From Methylocaldum sp035627495 (GTDB taxonomy: Bacteria; Pseudomonadota; Gammaproteobacteria; Methylococcales; Methylococcaceae), in the NCBI RefSeq assembly GCF_035627495.1, contig NZ_DASPLO010000150.1:1-64000 (forward strand): a stretch of DNA of 64,000 nt, given 5' to 3'. Positions 53,644 through 61,427 of this stretch are shown here, in pieces. The translations under genes were made by a program, and so were the position numbers. The first letter of the stretch is position 1, and each line of letters opens with the position of its first letter. The notes beneath the pieces are model-generated. The model did no database searches. It saw nothing but the letters and a program-made list of their open reading frames with translations, and was not told the origin of the DNA.

Positions 53644-53892
53644 CTACCCCTTCGCCAAGGCCAAATATTTTTCATAAAGCGTCCCGTGATCTTCCGAGTA
53701 ATCCGGATCCTTTTGAATACAGTCCACGGGGCACACTTCCATGCATTGCGGCTTGTCGAAATGCCCGACACACTCCGTGCACTGCGCCGGGTTGATCTCG
53801 TAAATTTCCTCGCCTTGCGAAATGGCGCCGTTCGGGCACTCGGGCTCGCACACATCGCAGTTGATACATTCGTCGGTAATAATCAGAGCCAT
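53644..53892 (-). CDS. fdx: 2[4Fe-4S] ferredoxin, YfhL/Fdx type
   Basis: Small electron carrier. The 82-residue protein has the first cluster motif CINCDVCEPECP and the second CTECVGHFDKPQCMEVCP, the latter with the loop insertion typical of the proteobacterial Allochromatium-type ferredoxins, and a C-terminal helix (YEKYLALAKG). The ATG at 53892 begins MALIITDECI; the frame is open far upstream only because it reads through the repeat and antisense of coaD. In Pseudomonas fdx1 is also next to coaD. Confidence 0.94.
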   Translation of the reverse strand: MALIITDECINCDVCEPECPNGAISQGEEIYEINPAQCTECVGHFDKPQCMEVCPVDCIQKDPDYSEDHGTLYEKYLALAKG

Positions 53893-53906
53893 AGCTATCT
53901 CACTGA

Positions 53907-54048
53907 AAACGTGTTTTAAAAACGTCGCGAGCGAGCCGAGTGCAAGGCGCCCGGAGCACAGGACCCGGAGTGTACATAGAGTACATGAGGAGTCCGAGCA
54001 CCGCGCAACGCCGCACTTGGACCGCGTAGTAGCTTTTAAGACACGTTT
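53907..54048. repeat. Interspersed palindromic repeat, CGTGTTTTAAAA variant
   Basis: About 142 bases. Left end AAACGTGTTTTAAAAACGTC is an imperfect inverse of the right end (TAGCTTTTAAGACACGTTT); GCGAGCGAGCC and GGACCGCGTAGTAG lie further in, as in the other copies. The centre carries GTAC-ATAGA-GTAC, like the small hairpin of the 42528 copy. The right end reaches into coaD and encodes its last residues and stop. Confidence 0.72.
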
Positions 54049-54533
54049 TGAAAATCGGCATACTTTGTGACCAATGCCTCCCGCACCAGTTCCGGCACGA
54101 AACTCGACACGTCCCCGCCGAGCTTTGCAATTTCGCGAATCACCGAAGACGAAATGAACGCGTACTCTTCGCTGGGCGTCAAAAACATCGTCTCCAATTC
54201 CGCGCAAAGGTGGCGGTTCATGCCGGCCAATTGAAACTCGAACTCGAAATCCGACACCGCGCGGAGTCCGCGCAGAATCACAGTGGCGCCGCACTTTTTC
54301 GCGCAGTTCACCAGCAAGGTATCGAAGCCCAGAATCTCGACGTTTCCCACGGCCTGCAGCGCATGGCGCGCCAGTTCCACCCGCTCGTCCAAAGTGAACA
54401 AGGGAATCTTGTTCTTGTTCTCCGCCACGGCGACGACCACTCGATCGAAAATGCGGGCGGCACGGGTCACCAAGTCGACATGACCGTTGGTGATGGGATC
54501 GAATGTTCCGGGATAGATCGCGGTGATGATCAT
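54036..54533 (-). CDS. coaD: Phosphopantetheine adenylyltransferase
   Basis: Penultimate step of coenzyme A synthesis. The 165-residue protein has the nucleotidyltransferase motif GTFDPITNGHVD and ISSSVIREIAKLGGD. The last residues (about DFQNVS) are encoded by the end of the adjacent palindromic repeat, so the natural C-terminus may have been replaced. The core ends earlier and should be unaffected. Confidence 0.95.
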   Translation of the reverse strand: MIITAIYPGTFDPITNGHVDLVTRAARIFDRVVVAVAENKNKIPLFTLDERVELARHALQAVGNVEILGFDTLLVNCAKKCGATVILRGLRAVSDFEFEFQLAGMNRHLCAELETMFLTPSEEYAFISSSVIREIAKLGGDVSSFVPELVREALVTKYADFQNVS

Positions 54534-54538
54534 GAGAA

Positions 54539-55099
54539 TTAACCGGAAAATATACGCTCACACAGGTGATAGCCGACTTCGCCCGCCTTGTTGCCGCGCA
54601 AAATTTGCCAGTTCTCCGGAAGACCCTCGAGCCGAAAGGCGCTTTCGGCTTCCAGATAGATTTTGGCGCGGGACGATAGCCAACCGTTCTCTTCAAGTGC
54701 TCGGCAGCACGGAATTACCAAATCCTGGTGGAAGGGTGGGTCGAGAAAGACCACGTCGAACGGCTGCCCCTCACCCGCCAAGAAACGCCTAACCTCTGCT
54801 TGGACGATTTCCACCGCCTCTGCGTTCAATAGAGTGCGATTCCGTTCGAGGGCTGCGCAGGCCGCAGCGTCCCGCTCCACCTGCACGACCCTCGCGGCGC
54901 CGCGGGAAGCGGCTTCAAGGCCCAGTGCGCCGCTGCCGGCGTAGAGATCAAGGCAGCGGGCGCTCTCGATTTCGTCTCGCAGCCAGTTGAACAGCGTTTC
55001 CCGCACCCGGTCCGGTGTCGGCCGGAGCCCGGGCGCATCGGGAAACTTGAGTTTGCGGCTGCGGAAGCGTCCGCCGATGATGCGGAGCTCATTCTTCAC
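54539..55099 (-). CDS. rsmD: 16S rRNA (guanine(966)-N2)-methyltransferase RsmD
   Basis: Methylates G966 of 16S rRNA. The 186-residue protein has the SAM motif LDLYAGSGALGLEA and the amino-methyltransferase motif VFLDPPF. Its start overlaps the end of the upstream M16 gene by four bases, and coaD follows within six bases: an operon M16-M16-rsmD-coaD. Confidence 0.94.
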   Translation of the reverse strand: MKNELRIIGGRFRSRKLKFPDAPGLRPTPDRVRETLFNWLRDEIESARCLDLYAGSGALGLEAASRGAARVVQVERDAAACAALERNRTLLNAEAVEIVQAEVRRFLAGEGQPFDVVFLDPPFHQDLVIPCCRALEENGWLSSRAKIYLEAESAFRLEGLPENWQILRGNKAGEVGYHLCERIFSG

Positions 55100-56409
55100 T
55101 TCGCCCCGCCGCCGACCAGCACGGTCCGGAGCTTATCCGGATCGACCCGGGACCGGAAAGCCCGCTTGATATCCTCCCGGGTCACTGCTTCCACCTTTTC
55201 GGTGAACCTGGCGAGATAATCCAGGGGACGGTTGTAAAATGCAACGATAGCCACCTGCTCGGTGAGCTTTTGATTGCTGTCCAAGCGTAAAACGAATCCG
55301 CCGATGATGTTTTTCTTGGCGGCCTCCAACTCCTTGTCGGTAGGCCCATTCGCGGCGAAATCCTTGACGGTTTTGAGGGCTACGCGCAGCGCCTCCTCGG
55401 CCTGATCGTTGCGGGTTTGAAGCCCCACCTGGAAAGGCCCTGCCTCCCGAAGCGGCATGAAATAGCTGTACGCGTTGTAGGAAAGCCCCCGTTTTTCACG
55501 AACCTCCTCACTGATGCGGGAAACGAGGCCGCTGCCGCCCAAAATGTGGTTGCCCACGTAAAGGGGGAAATAATCCGGATCGGTTGCCGTCATCCCGATC
55601 AGGCCGGCACGCACGTGGGTCTGCTCGGAAGGGAACGGCCGCTTGACGGTTTCAACCGAATGGATGGGCTCGGGCGCCGACAATGCAGGTGAAACGGCGC
55701 CTTGCTCAAGACCCGAAAGCAGCTTTTCCGCAATCGATTCCGCATCCGCCCGTTTCACCTCGCCCACGATAACGACGATCGCGTTTTTCGCCACGTAGTA
55801 GCGTTTGTGGAAATCGACGAGATCCTCGCGGGTCAAAGGCTCCACGGTTTCCGTAAACCCTTCCTGAGGGTGAGCGTAGGGATGGTTGCCGTACAGCGCT
55901 TGAAAGAACGCGATTTCGGCGAGGTCGTCCGGCTGTTCGCCGCGCTGTTTGATCGCGAGCAACGTCCGGTTTTTCTCTCGATCGAAGTCTTTTTGCTCGA
56001 AACGGGGACGAGCCAGAATTTCCCGCCCCGTCTCCAGTGCGACGCCGAGCTTTTCGGGATGCGTCAGGCTGCGCAGCGACAACCAGGCCGTATCGCGCGA
56101 AACACCGGTACCCAAGGATGCCCCGACGCTCTCGAGCCGTTGGGCGATGGCGTCGGCGTCCCAATCTCCCGCACCGGTATCGAGCATACCCGAAGTGAGG
56201 GCCGCGAGACCGAATTTTTCCGCGTCGCGGGCACTACCGGCGTCGAAGACGACACGGACGTCAAGCAGCGGCAAGCCTTCGGTCGGTACGAAATAGATCC
56301 GGCCGCCTTGCGGCGAAACCCAATGCTGGATCTCCGGCACGGCGTATACCGGCGCGCTGATCAATAAAAACAGAAGCACAAGGCATCGGGACACGCGCTT
56401 AACGGACAT
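55096..56409 (-). CDS. M16 peptidase family protein, non-catalytic partner
   Basis: A 437-residue secreted protein (signal peptide MSVKRVSRCLVLLFLLISAP) with two M16 domains. The HxxEH zinc motif is absent, so it is the inactive partner of the peptidase encoded upstream, as in other bacterial M16 pairs. Motifs of the C-terminal half (RGLSYNAYSYFMPLREAGPF) are well kept. It overlaps the catalytic gene by about 11 bases. Confidence 0.88.
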   Translation of the reverse strand: MSVKRVSRCLVLLFLLISAPVYAVPEIQHWVSPQGGRIYFVPTEGLPLLDVRVVFDAGSARDAEKFGLAALTSGMLDTGAGDWDADAIAQRLESVGASLGTGVSRDTAWLSLRSLTHPEKLGVALETGREILARPRFEQKDFDREKNRTLLAIKQRGEQPDDLAEIAFFQALYGNHPYAHPQEGFTETVEPLTREDLVDFHKRYYVAKNAIVVIVGEVKRADAESIAEKLLSGLEQGAVSPALSAPEPIHSVETVKRPFPSEQTHVRAGLIGMTATDPDYFPLYVGNHILGGSGLVSRISEEVREKRGLSYNAYSYFMPLREAGPFQVGLQTRNDQAEEALRVALKTVKDFAANGPTDKELEAAKKNIIGGFVLRLDSNQKLTEQVAIVAFYNRPLDYLARFTEKVEAVTREDIKRAFRSRVDPDKLRTVLVGGGAK

Positions 56410-57781
56410 GATCGCCTCCCATCGGTGCGGTTTCTTCCGGCGCCTTGGCGCCCTCGGGCAAGGGTAACGGTTCCAAATAGGCCACGCTGAGCCGATCGTC
56501 GATCAGGTATTTGCGGGCGACCTGTTGAATCTGCTCGGCCGTCACGGCGTTGACCTTATCCACATACTCTTGAATGGTCTTCCAACCGAGTCCGACGGTT
56601 TCGGTCGCCCCGAGCTGCATGGCCTGATAGAACATGGAATCCCTCTGATAAACGTGGTGGGCCAGCACTTGCGCCTTGACCCGCTCCAATTCCGCGGCGG
56701 AAACCGACTCGTCCTGAAGACGACGGATTTCCTCCCTCAGCGCTTTCTCCAATGCCTGCAGGGTCTTGCCCTGAACGGGCGTACCCTCCAAGGTAAAGAG
56801 ATTGGACAAGCGCGAGTAGAGGTCATAGCCGGCCCCGGCGGATGCGGCCACCTGCTGCCCGCGCACCAGACGGCTGGACAGGCGGGCGCTGTTGCCGCCA
56901 TCCAGAATCCCGGCGGCGACTTCCAGGGCGTAAGCCTCCCAATCCTCTTGGCCTATCGTCCTCAAGGCAGGCGTCTTATAGCCCATCACGAGGTAGGGCA
57001 GCTTGGCCGGCAGATGTACGGTCATACGACGCGGCCCCAATTGCTCGACTTCGCCCCGGGGCTTGATCTCCGGCAGCTTGCTCGGTTTCAACGGGCCGAA
57101 ATGCTTCTTGGCGAGCGTGTATACCTCCTGCGGGTTCACGTCGCCCACGATGACGACTGTCGCATTATTCGGCGCGTACCAGAGCCCGTACCAATACTTG
57201 AGATCGTCGACGGTCAGCCCGCCAACGTCATCCGGCCAACCGATGACGGGGTTCTTGTAAGGACTATTGGTATAGGCGAGCGACTGAAAATGCTCTTCCA
57301 TCTTGGCCCGCGGCTGGTCGTCCGTGCGCAGCCGGCGTTCCTCCAGGACAACTTGTTGTTCTTTCTTGAATTCCTTGTCCGCCAGAAGCAGATACCGCAT
57401 GCGGTCGGCTTCCAGTTCGAAGCTTACGGGAAGCCTGGTCTTTTCCAGGGTCTGAAAATAGGCGGTGTAATCTTGCCCGGTGAAGGCGTTTTCTCGGCCT
57501 CCGTTTGCTGCGATAATACGGGAGAATTCACCAGGCGGATGTTTCTCGGTACCCTTGAACATCATATGTTCAAGCATGTGCGAGATTCCGGTGATGCCGC
57601 CGTGCTCATAGCTTGCGCCCACTTTGTACCAGACTTGCGAAACGACTGCCGGCGCACGGTGGTCTTCCTGGACCAAAAGCTTCAACCCGTTATCCAGCCG
57701 GAACTCGTGAACCGCAGGCTCAGCAGCGTGAAGCGACAGCGGTGATACCAGCAGGGCCAGACGGAGTCCGCGAAACAGCAT
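56399..57781 (-). CDS. M16 zinc peptidase, catalytic subunit
   Basis: A 460-residue periplasmic peptidase. Signal peptide to about A19-A20, then HxxEH at 68-72 (ISHMLEHMMFKGT) with the further Glu in VLEERRLRTDDQ near 148. The conserved NGGRENAFTGQDYTAYF segment follows the zinc motif. First gene of the M16-M16-rsmD-coaD run. In Pseudomonas this gene is divergent from ftsY; here it is divergent from cyoE. Confidence 0.93.
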   Translation of the reverse strand: MLFRGLRLALLVSPLSLHAAEPAVHEFRLDNGLKLLVQEDHRAPAVVSQVWYKVGASYEHGGITGISHMLEHMMFKGTEKHPPGEFSRIIAANGGRENAFTGQDYTAYFQTLEKTRLPVSFELEADRMRYLLLADKEFKKEQQVVLEERRLRTDDQPRAKMEEHFQSLAYTNSPYKNPVIGWPDDVGGLTVDDLKYWYGLWYAPNNATVVIVGDVNPQEVYTLAKKHFGPLKPSKLPEIKPRGEVEQLGPRRMTVHLPAKLPYLVMGYKTPALRTIGQEDWEAYALEVAAGILDGGNSARLSSRLVRGQQVAASAGAGYDLYSRLSNLFTLEGTPVQGKTLQALEKALREEIRRLQDESVSAAELERVKAQVLAHHVYQRDSMFYQAMQLGATETVGLGWKTIQEYVDKVNAVTAEQIQQVARKYLIDDRLSVAYLEPLPLPEGAKAPEETAPMGGDHVR

Positions 57782-57864
57782 TTGACGCTCTCCTTAATGT
57801 GTTGGGGATCGAACGGCAGGTTGCCGAACCAGCCGATATTGTAAACGAAGACCGTAGCGAAACG

Positions 57865-58779
57865 ATGAACTCGACGACTGATATCGAATCCACGAACGCC
57901 GTTTCCTGGAGAACCTATCTCGCCCTGTGCAAGCTCAAGGTAGTTGGCCACATCGTGTTCACCGCCGTGATCGGCATGTTTTTGGCCGTTCCGGGACTGC
58001 CTCCGCTGGCTGTTTCATTGTGGGCGACGCTGGGCATTGGACTGGCCGCCGCCTCCGCAGCCGCTCTCAATCACTTCCTGGACCGGCGCGCCGATGCCGA
58101 AATGGCACGCACCCAAAACCGGCCCTTGCCGTCCGGCCACGTTCAGCCGAGCCAGGTCGTGACCTTCGCCGTCACTCTGGGCGTGCTTTCGATGGCGATT
58201 CTGACCGTCTTCGTGAACCCGCTTACCGCGTTTTTAACCTTCCTTTCACTGATCGGCTACGCCTTCGTTTACACCGTTTATCTGAAGCGCGCGACACCGC
58301 AGAACATCGTGATCGGGGGCGCGGCCGGCGCGGCTCCGCCGGTACTCGGCTGGTGCGCCGTGACCGGCGGGGTGCACCCTTACGCCCTGCTGCTGTTTCT
58401 GCTGATCTTCACCTGGACCCCACCTCACTTTTGGGCCTATGCGATCGCCAAACGGGACGATTACGCCAAGGTCAACATCCCCATGCTGCCCGTCACCCAT
58501 GGCGTGGAGATCACCCAACTGCATATTCTTCTCTACACCATATTGCTGCTGATCGTGAGCCTCTTCCCGTATCTCACCGGCATGAGCGGTTTTCTCTACC
58601 TGGGAGCGGCCGTGGGACTAGGCGGCGGCTTTCTGTACTACGCGGTTCGGCTTAAGAAAGAGGCCGACAACAAGCTGGCCATGACAACTTTCGGCTATTC
58701 GCTGGTCTATTTGGTCGGGATATTTTCGGCCTTGTTGATAGATCATTACGTGCCGCTCATTGCGGACTTGTTTCGGTAG
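57865..58779 (+). CDS. cyoE: Protoheme IX farnesyltransferase (heme O synthase)
   Basis: Makes heme O from protoheme, the substrate of heme A synthase. The 304-residue membrane protein (about nine helices) has the prenyltransferase motifs NHFLDRRADAEMARTQNRPL and YAIAKRDDYAKVNIPMLP. The ATG at 57865 begins MNSTTDIEST; the frame is open back to 57613 but only across the antisense of the M16 gene. It normally follows ctaA; here it is 15 kb away and inverted relative to it. Confidence 0.94.
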   Translation: MNSTTDIESTNAVSWRTYLALCKLKVVGHIVFTAVIGMFLAVPGLPPLAVSLWATLGIGLAAASAAALNHFLDRRADAEMARTQNRPLPSGHVQPSQVVTFAVTLGVLSMAILTVFVNPLTAFLTFLSLIGYAFVYTVYLKRATPQNIVIGGAAGAAPPVLGWCAVTGGVHPYALLLFLLIFTWTPPHFWAYAIAKRDDYAKVNIPMLPVTHGVEITQLHILLYTILLLIVSLFPYLTGMSGFLYLGAAVGLGGGFLYYAVRLKKEADNKLAMTTFGYSLVYLVGIFSALLIDHYVPLIADLFR

Positions 58780-58780
58780 T

Positions 58781-58815
58781 TTGTAGGCCGGAATAAGCAC
58801 AGCGTTTCCGGCCCA
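58781..58815. repeat. Dispersed repeat, partial copy after cyoE
   Basis: TGTAGGCCGGAATAAGCACA and the following AGCGTTTCCGGC match the left half of the repeat at 23773-23838 with few changes. It starts at the cyoE stop codon. Confidence 0.6.
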
Positions 58816-58961
58816 CGCTTCTCCATTTCCACGACCGAGTTGCGCCGTTCCCGGGCGAAACGGCAGAACCGCCTGTCAATATCAGGTACAGTAGTCCTAC
58901 GAGCGAGAGTAGAAAGCCGAGCTTTCTGCTTTAACCACCTAGTAAACCCATTCGCCGCCCA

Positions 58962-60728
58962 ATGCCCTACTACCCGGTCAAAAAGAAAATCATCCCCCGT
59001 CCGCCCGATCAGCTCATCGGCCGGGCCTTCTCCCATCTTCCGCCGCTGCTGCAACGCATTTATACCGCGCGCCGTCTGACCGTCGCCGACGAGTTGGACC
59101 GCTCGCTGGCAAAACTCCCGTCACCCTGGCTGTTAAGCGGCATGGACGCCATGGCCGATCAACTGGCGGAGGCGATCCGGAACGATCAAAGCATTCTCGT
59201 CATTGCCGATTACGACACCGACGGAGCCACCGGCTGCGCCGTGGCCGTCCGAGGACTCCGGCTGCTCGGCGCTAGCCAAGTTTCCTATCTCGTGCCCAAC
59301 CGCTTCGAATACGGCTACGGCCTGACACCGGAAATCGTCGCCATGGCCGCCCGAAGTGCCCCGGATATTCTGCTGACCGTCGACAACGGCATTTCCAGCC
59401 TGGAAGGCACGGCAGCGGCCAAAGCCCGCGGCATCCGGGTCCTCATCACCGACCATCACCTGCCGGGCTCGGAGCTTCCCGATGCGGATGCGATCGTTAA
59501 CCCGAATCTCGCCGGAGATCCCTTCCCGAGCAAGTATTTGGCCGGCGTGGGCGTGATGTTTTATGTCCTTTCGGCGGTGCGAATCCGACTGCGAGCCGCC
59601 GGCCATTTCGCCCGAATCGGCCCTTCGACTTCGCTCAGGACAGGCATGGAAGAACCAAATCTCGCGCAACTCCTCGATCTGGTCGCCTTGGGGACGGTGG
59701 CCGATGTGGTGACTCTGGATCACGTCAACCGCATCCTGGTTCATCAGGGGCTGATGCGCATCCGCTCGGGACAAGCCCATGCCGGATTACTGGCGCTGCT
59801 GGAGGTTTCCGGGCGCAATTCGCGGCTGATCGCGGCAGCCGATCTCGGTTTCGCCGTGGCGCCCCGGCTCAATGCCGCCGGACGTCTCGAAGACATGACC
59901 CTGGGCATCGAGTGCTTGCTGACGGACGATTCGGATGCCGCCCGCGCCATGGCCGTCCGGCTCGACCAATTGAACCGGGACCGGCGCGAGATCGAGGAAC
60001 AGATGAAACTCGACGCCCTCGCCCATCTCGAAGACCTCGATACCTCTTTGGCGACGAAGGCGGGACTTTGCTTGTTCGACGAGTCCTGGCACCAGGGCGT
60101 GGTCGGCATACTCGCGTCCCGGATCAAGGACCGCCTGAACCGGCCGGTGATCGCCTTCGCCGTCACCGATGGTGATGAAATCAAAGGGTCCGCGCGCTCC
60201 ATTCCCGGCGTTCACATCCGCGACGTCCTGAGCGATATCGCGACCCGCCGTCCGGAATTGCTGCGGAGGTTCGGCGGACACGCCATGGCTGCGGGACTGA
60301 GTCTCCACCGCGACAACCTGCCCGAGTTCGCCGAAATCTTCGAGGAGGAAGTGGCCCGCCATTTGATCAGCATGGACCTCGACCACGCCATACACAGCGA
60401 TGGACAACTCGAAGCCCACGAGATGGAACTGGAAATCGCCGAATTGCTGCGCCAATCCGGCCCCTGGGGCCAAGGCTTTCCGGAGCCCTTGTTCGACGGC
60501 GAATTCGACGTGGCGCAAAGCCGTATCGTCGGCGACTGCCATCTCAAACTGCTCCTCAAAATCCCGAACTCGGAAAAGCTGGTCGACGGTATCGCGTTTT
60601 TCGTCGACGACCCCGCCGACTGGCTCGATTGCCGACGGCTTCGCGCCGTTTATCGGCTCGATATCAATGAATTTCGCGACTCCCGAAGCGTCCAATTGCG
60701 TATGGAGTACATGGAAGGTCGCGACTAA
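58962..60728 (+). CDS. recJ: Single-stranded-DNA exonuclease RecJ
   Basis: 5'-3' exonuclease for recombination and mismatch repair. The 588-residue protein has the DHH motifs: ADYDTDGATG (near 82-91), VDNGISS, ITDHHLPG and LGTVADVV, then the DHHA1 domain with GGHAMAAG and a C-terminal OB domain. An in-frame insertion PSTSLRTG (about residues 221-228) encoded by a dispersed repeat lies just before EEPNLAQLLDLVALG. The last residues (EGRD) and stop are in the first hairpin of the array that follows. Confidence 0.94.
   Translation: MPYYPVKKKIIPRPPDQLIGRAFSHLPPLLQRIYTARRLTVADELDRSLAKLPSPWLLSGMDAMADQLAEAIRNDQSILVIADYDTDGATGCAVAVRGLRLLGASQVSYLVPNRFEYGYGLTPEIVAMAARSAPDILLTVDNGISSLEGTAAAKARGIRVLITDHHLPGSELPDADAIVNPNLAGDPFPSKYLAGVGVMFYVLSAVRIRLRAAGHFARIGPSTSLRTGMEEPNLAQLLDLVALGTVADVVTLDHVNRILVHQGLMRIRSGQAHAGLLALLEVSGRNSRLIAAADLGFAVAPRLNAAGRLEDMTLGIECLLTDDSDAARAMAVRLDQLNRDRREIEEQMKLDALAHLEDLDTSLATKAGLCLFDESWHQGVVGILASRIKDRLNRPVIAFAVTDGDEIKGSARSIPGVHIRDVLSDIATRRPELLRRFGGHAMAAGLSLHRDNLPEFAEIFEEEVARHLISMDLDHAIHSDGQLEAHEMELEIAELLRQSGPWGQGFPEPLFDGEFDVAQSRIVGDCHLKLLLKIPNSEKLVDGIAFFVDDPADWLDCRRLRAVYRLDINEFRDSRSVQLRMEYMEGRD
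59621..59645 (+). repeat. Short dispersed repeat inserted in recJ
   Basis: CCCTTCGACTTCGCTCAGGA and five more bases match a short repeat motif that I know from many bacterial genomes, where it is often translated as STSLRTG. It sits in a loop before a conserved RecJ motif and keeps the frame. Confidence 0.55.
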
Positions 60729-60854
60729 AGCGACGTTTGCGATTGGAAGGGGCCGACTAAAGGCCCGTTTGCGATTGGAAGGTCGCGATTAAAGCGACGT
60801 TTGCGATTGGAAGGGTGGCTCCGGCGTTCCCGGAGACACCGTTTGCGATTGGAA
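60718..60854 (+). repeat. Array of four hairpins separated by GTTTGCGATTGGAA
   Basis: GTTTGCGATTGGAA occurs four times (735, 767, 799 and 841 after 60000). Before each copy is a hairpin: GTCGC-gactaaa-GCGAC, GGGCC-gactaaa-GGCCC, GTCGC-gattaaa-GCGAC and a longer GGTGgCTCCGG-cgttc-CCGGAGaCACC. Stems change in sequence but stay paired; the loop is constant in the first three. The array starts at the recJ stop. Confidence 0.85.
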
Positions 60855-61014
60855 AGCGGCGAAACCTAAATCGTCTCTCCCGACGGATTCATCGAAACGG
60901 GAGCTTCGAGGGAGTTTATGCATCGGATAGGGATATCCGTGGCCGAGTTCCAGGCATCGCGCCGGCTTTGACCATGTACGGCTTCAAGCCTCCAGTTTTC
61001 GCGAGATTATTGCC

Positions 61015-61419
61015 ATGTCGCACGGTCCGACAACCTGGATGTGGGCGCAAGCCTGCGAGATGTTGGAACAGGCGGAGCGCCTTCACCGGCGCTTCTTTCA
61101 AGTCCATCGACTCGTCGCCTCCCGGCCGGCGTGGGAACCACCGGTCGATATCATCGAAACGCACGATTCGGTCACCGTCACGGTAGTTTTGCCGGGCGTG
61201 TCCCCGGAAGCCATCGACGTTGCCGTAACCGAGGACATGCTCATCGTATCCGGCGAACGGTCTTTGCAAATCACTCCGGACACCGCCGTCATCCATCGTC
61301 TGGAAATCCCTTACGGCCGCTTCGAGCGGCGCATCCAACTGCCGCCTTGGCGCCTGCGTCCGGGGGACCCCATTTACGCAAACGGCTGTCTGACCATTCC
61401 TCTTTTTAAGACGGATTGA
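61015..61419 (+). CDS. Small heat-shock protein, Hsp20/alpha-crystallin family
   Basis: ATP-independent holdase chaperone. The 134-residue protein has a helical N-terminus and an alpha-crystallin domain (about 40-130: VDIIETHDSVTVTVVLPGVS, SGERSLQ, and the ANGCLTIPLFK strand in place of the usual NGVLTI.lPK). The usual I-x-I tail is absent. It ends eight bases before lon, so chaperone and protease are co-expressed. Confidence 0.9.
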   Translation: MSHGPTTWMWAQACEMLEQAERLHRRFFQVHRLVASRPAWEPPVDIIETHDSVTVTVVLPGVSPEAIDVAVTEDMLIVSGERSLQITPDTAVIHRLEIPYGRFERRIQLPPWRLRPGDPIYANGCLTIPLFKTD

Positions 61420-61427
61420 TTGCCGCC

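Noticed and set aside
53893..54696. Long upstream extension of the ferredoxin frame
   Set aside because: It runs through the palindromic repeat and out of frame through coaD; only the last 82 residues are a protein.
57613..57864. N-terminal extension of cyoE
   Set aside because: The extra 84 codons are antisense to the M16 peptidase; the family start is at 57865.
60718..60854. CRISPR array
   Set aside because: The repeat is only 14-16 bases, the intervals are palindromes and not unique spacers, and there are no cas genes nearby.
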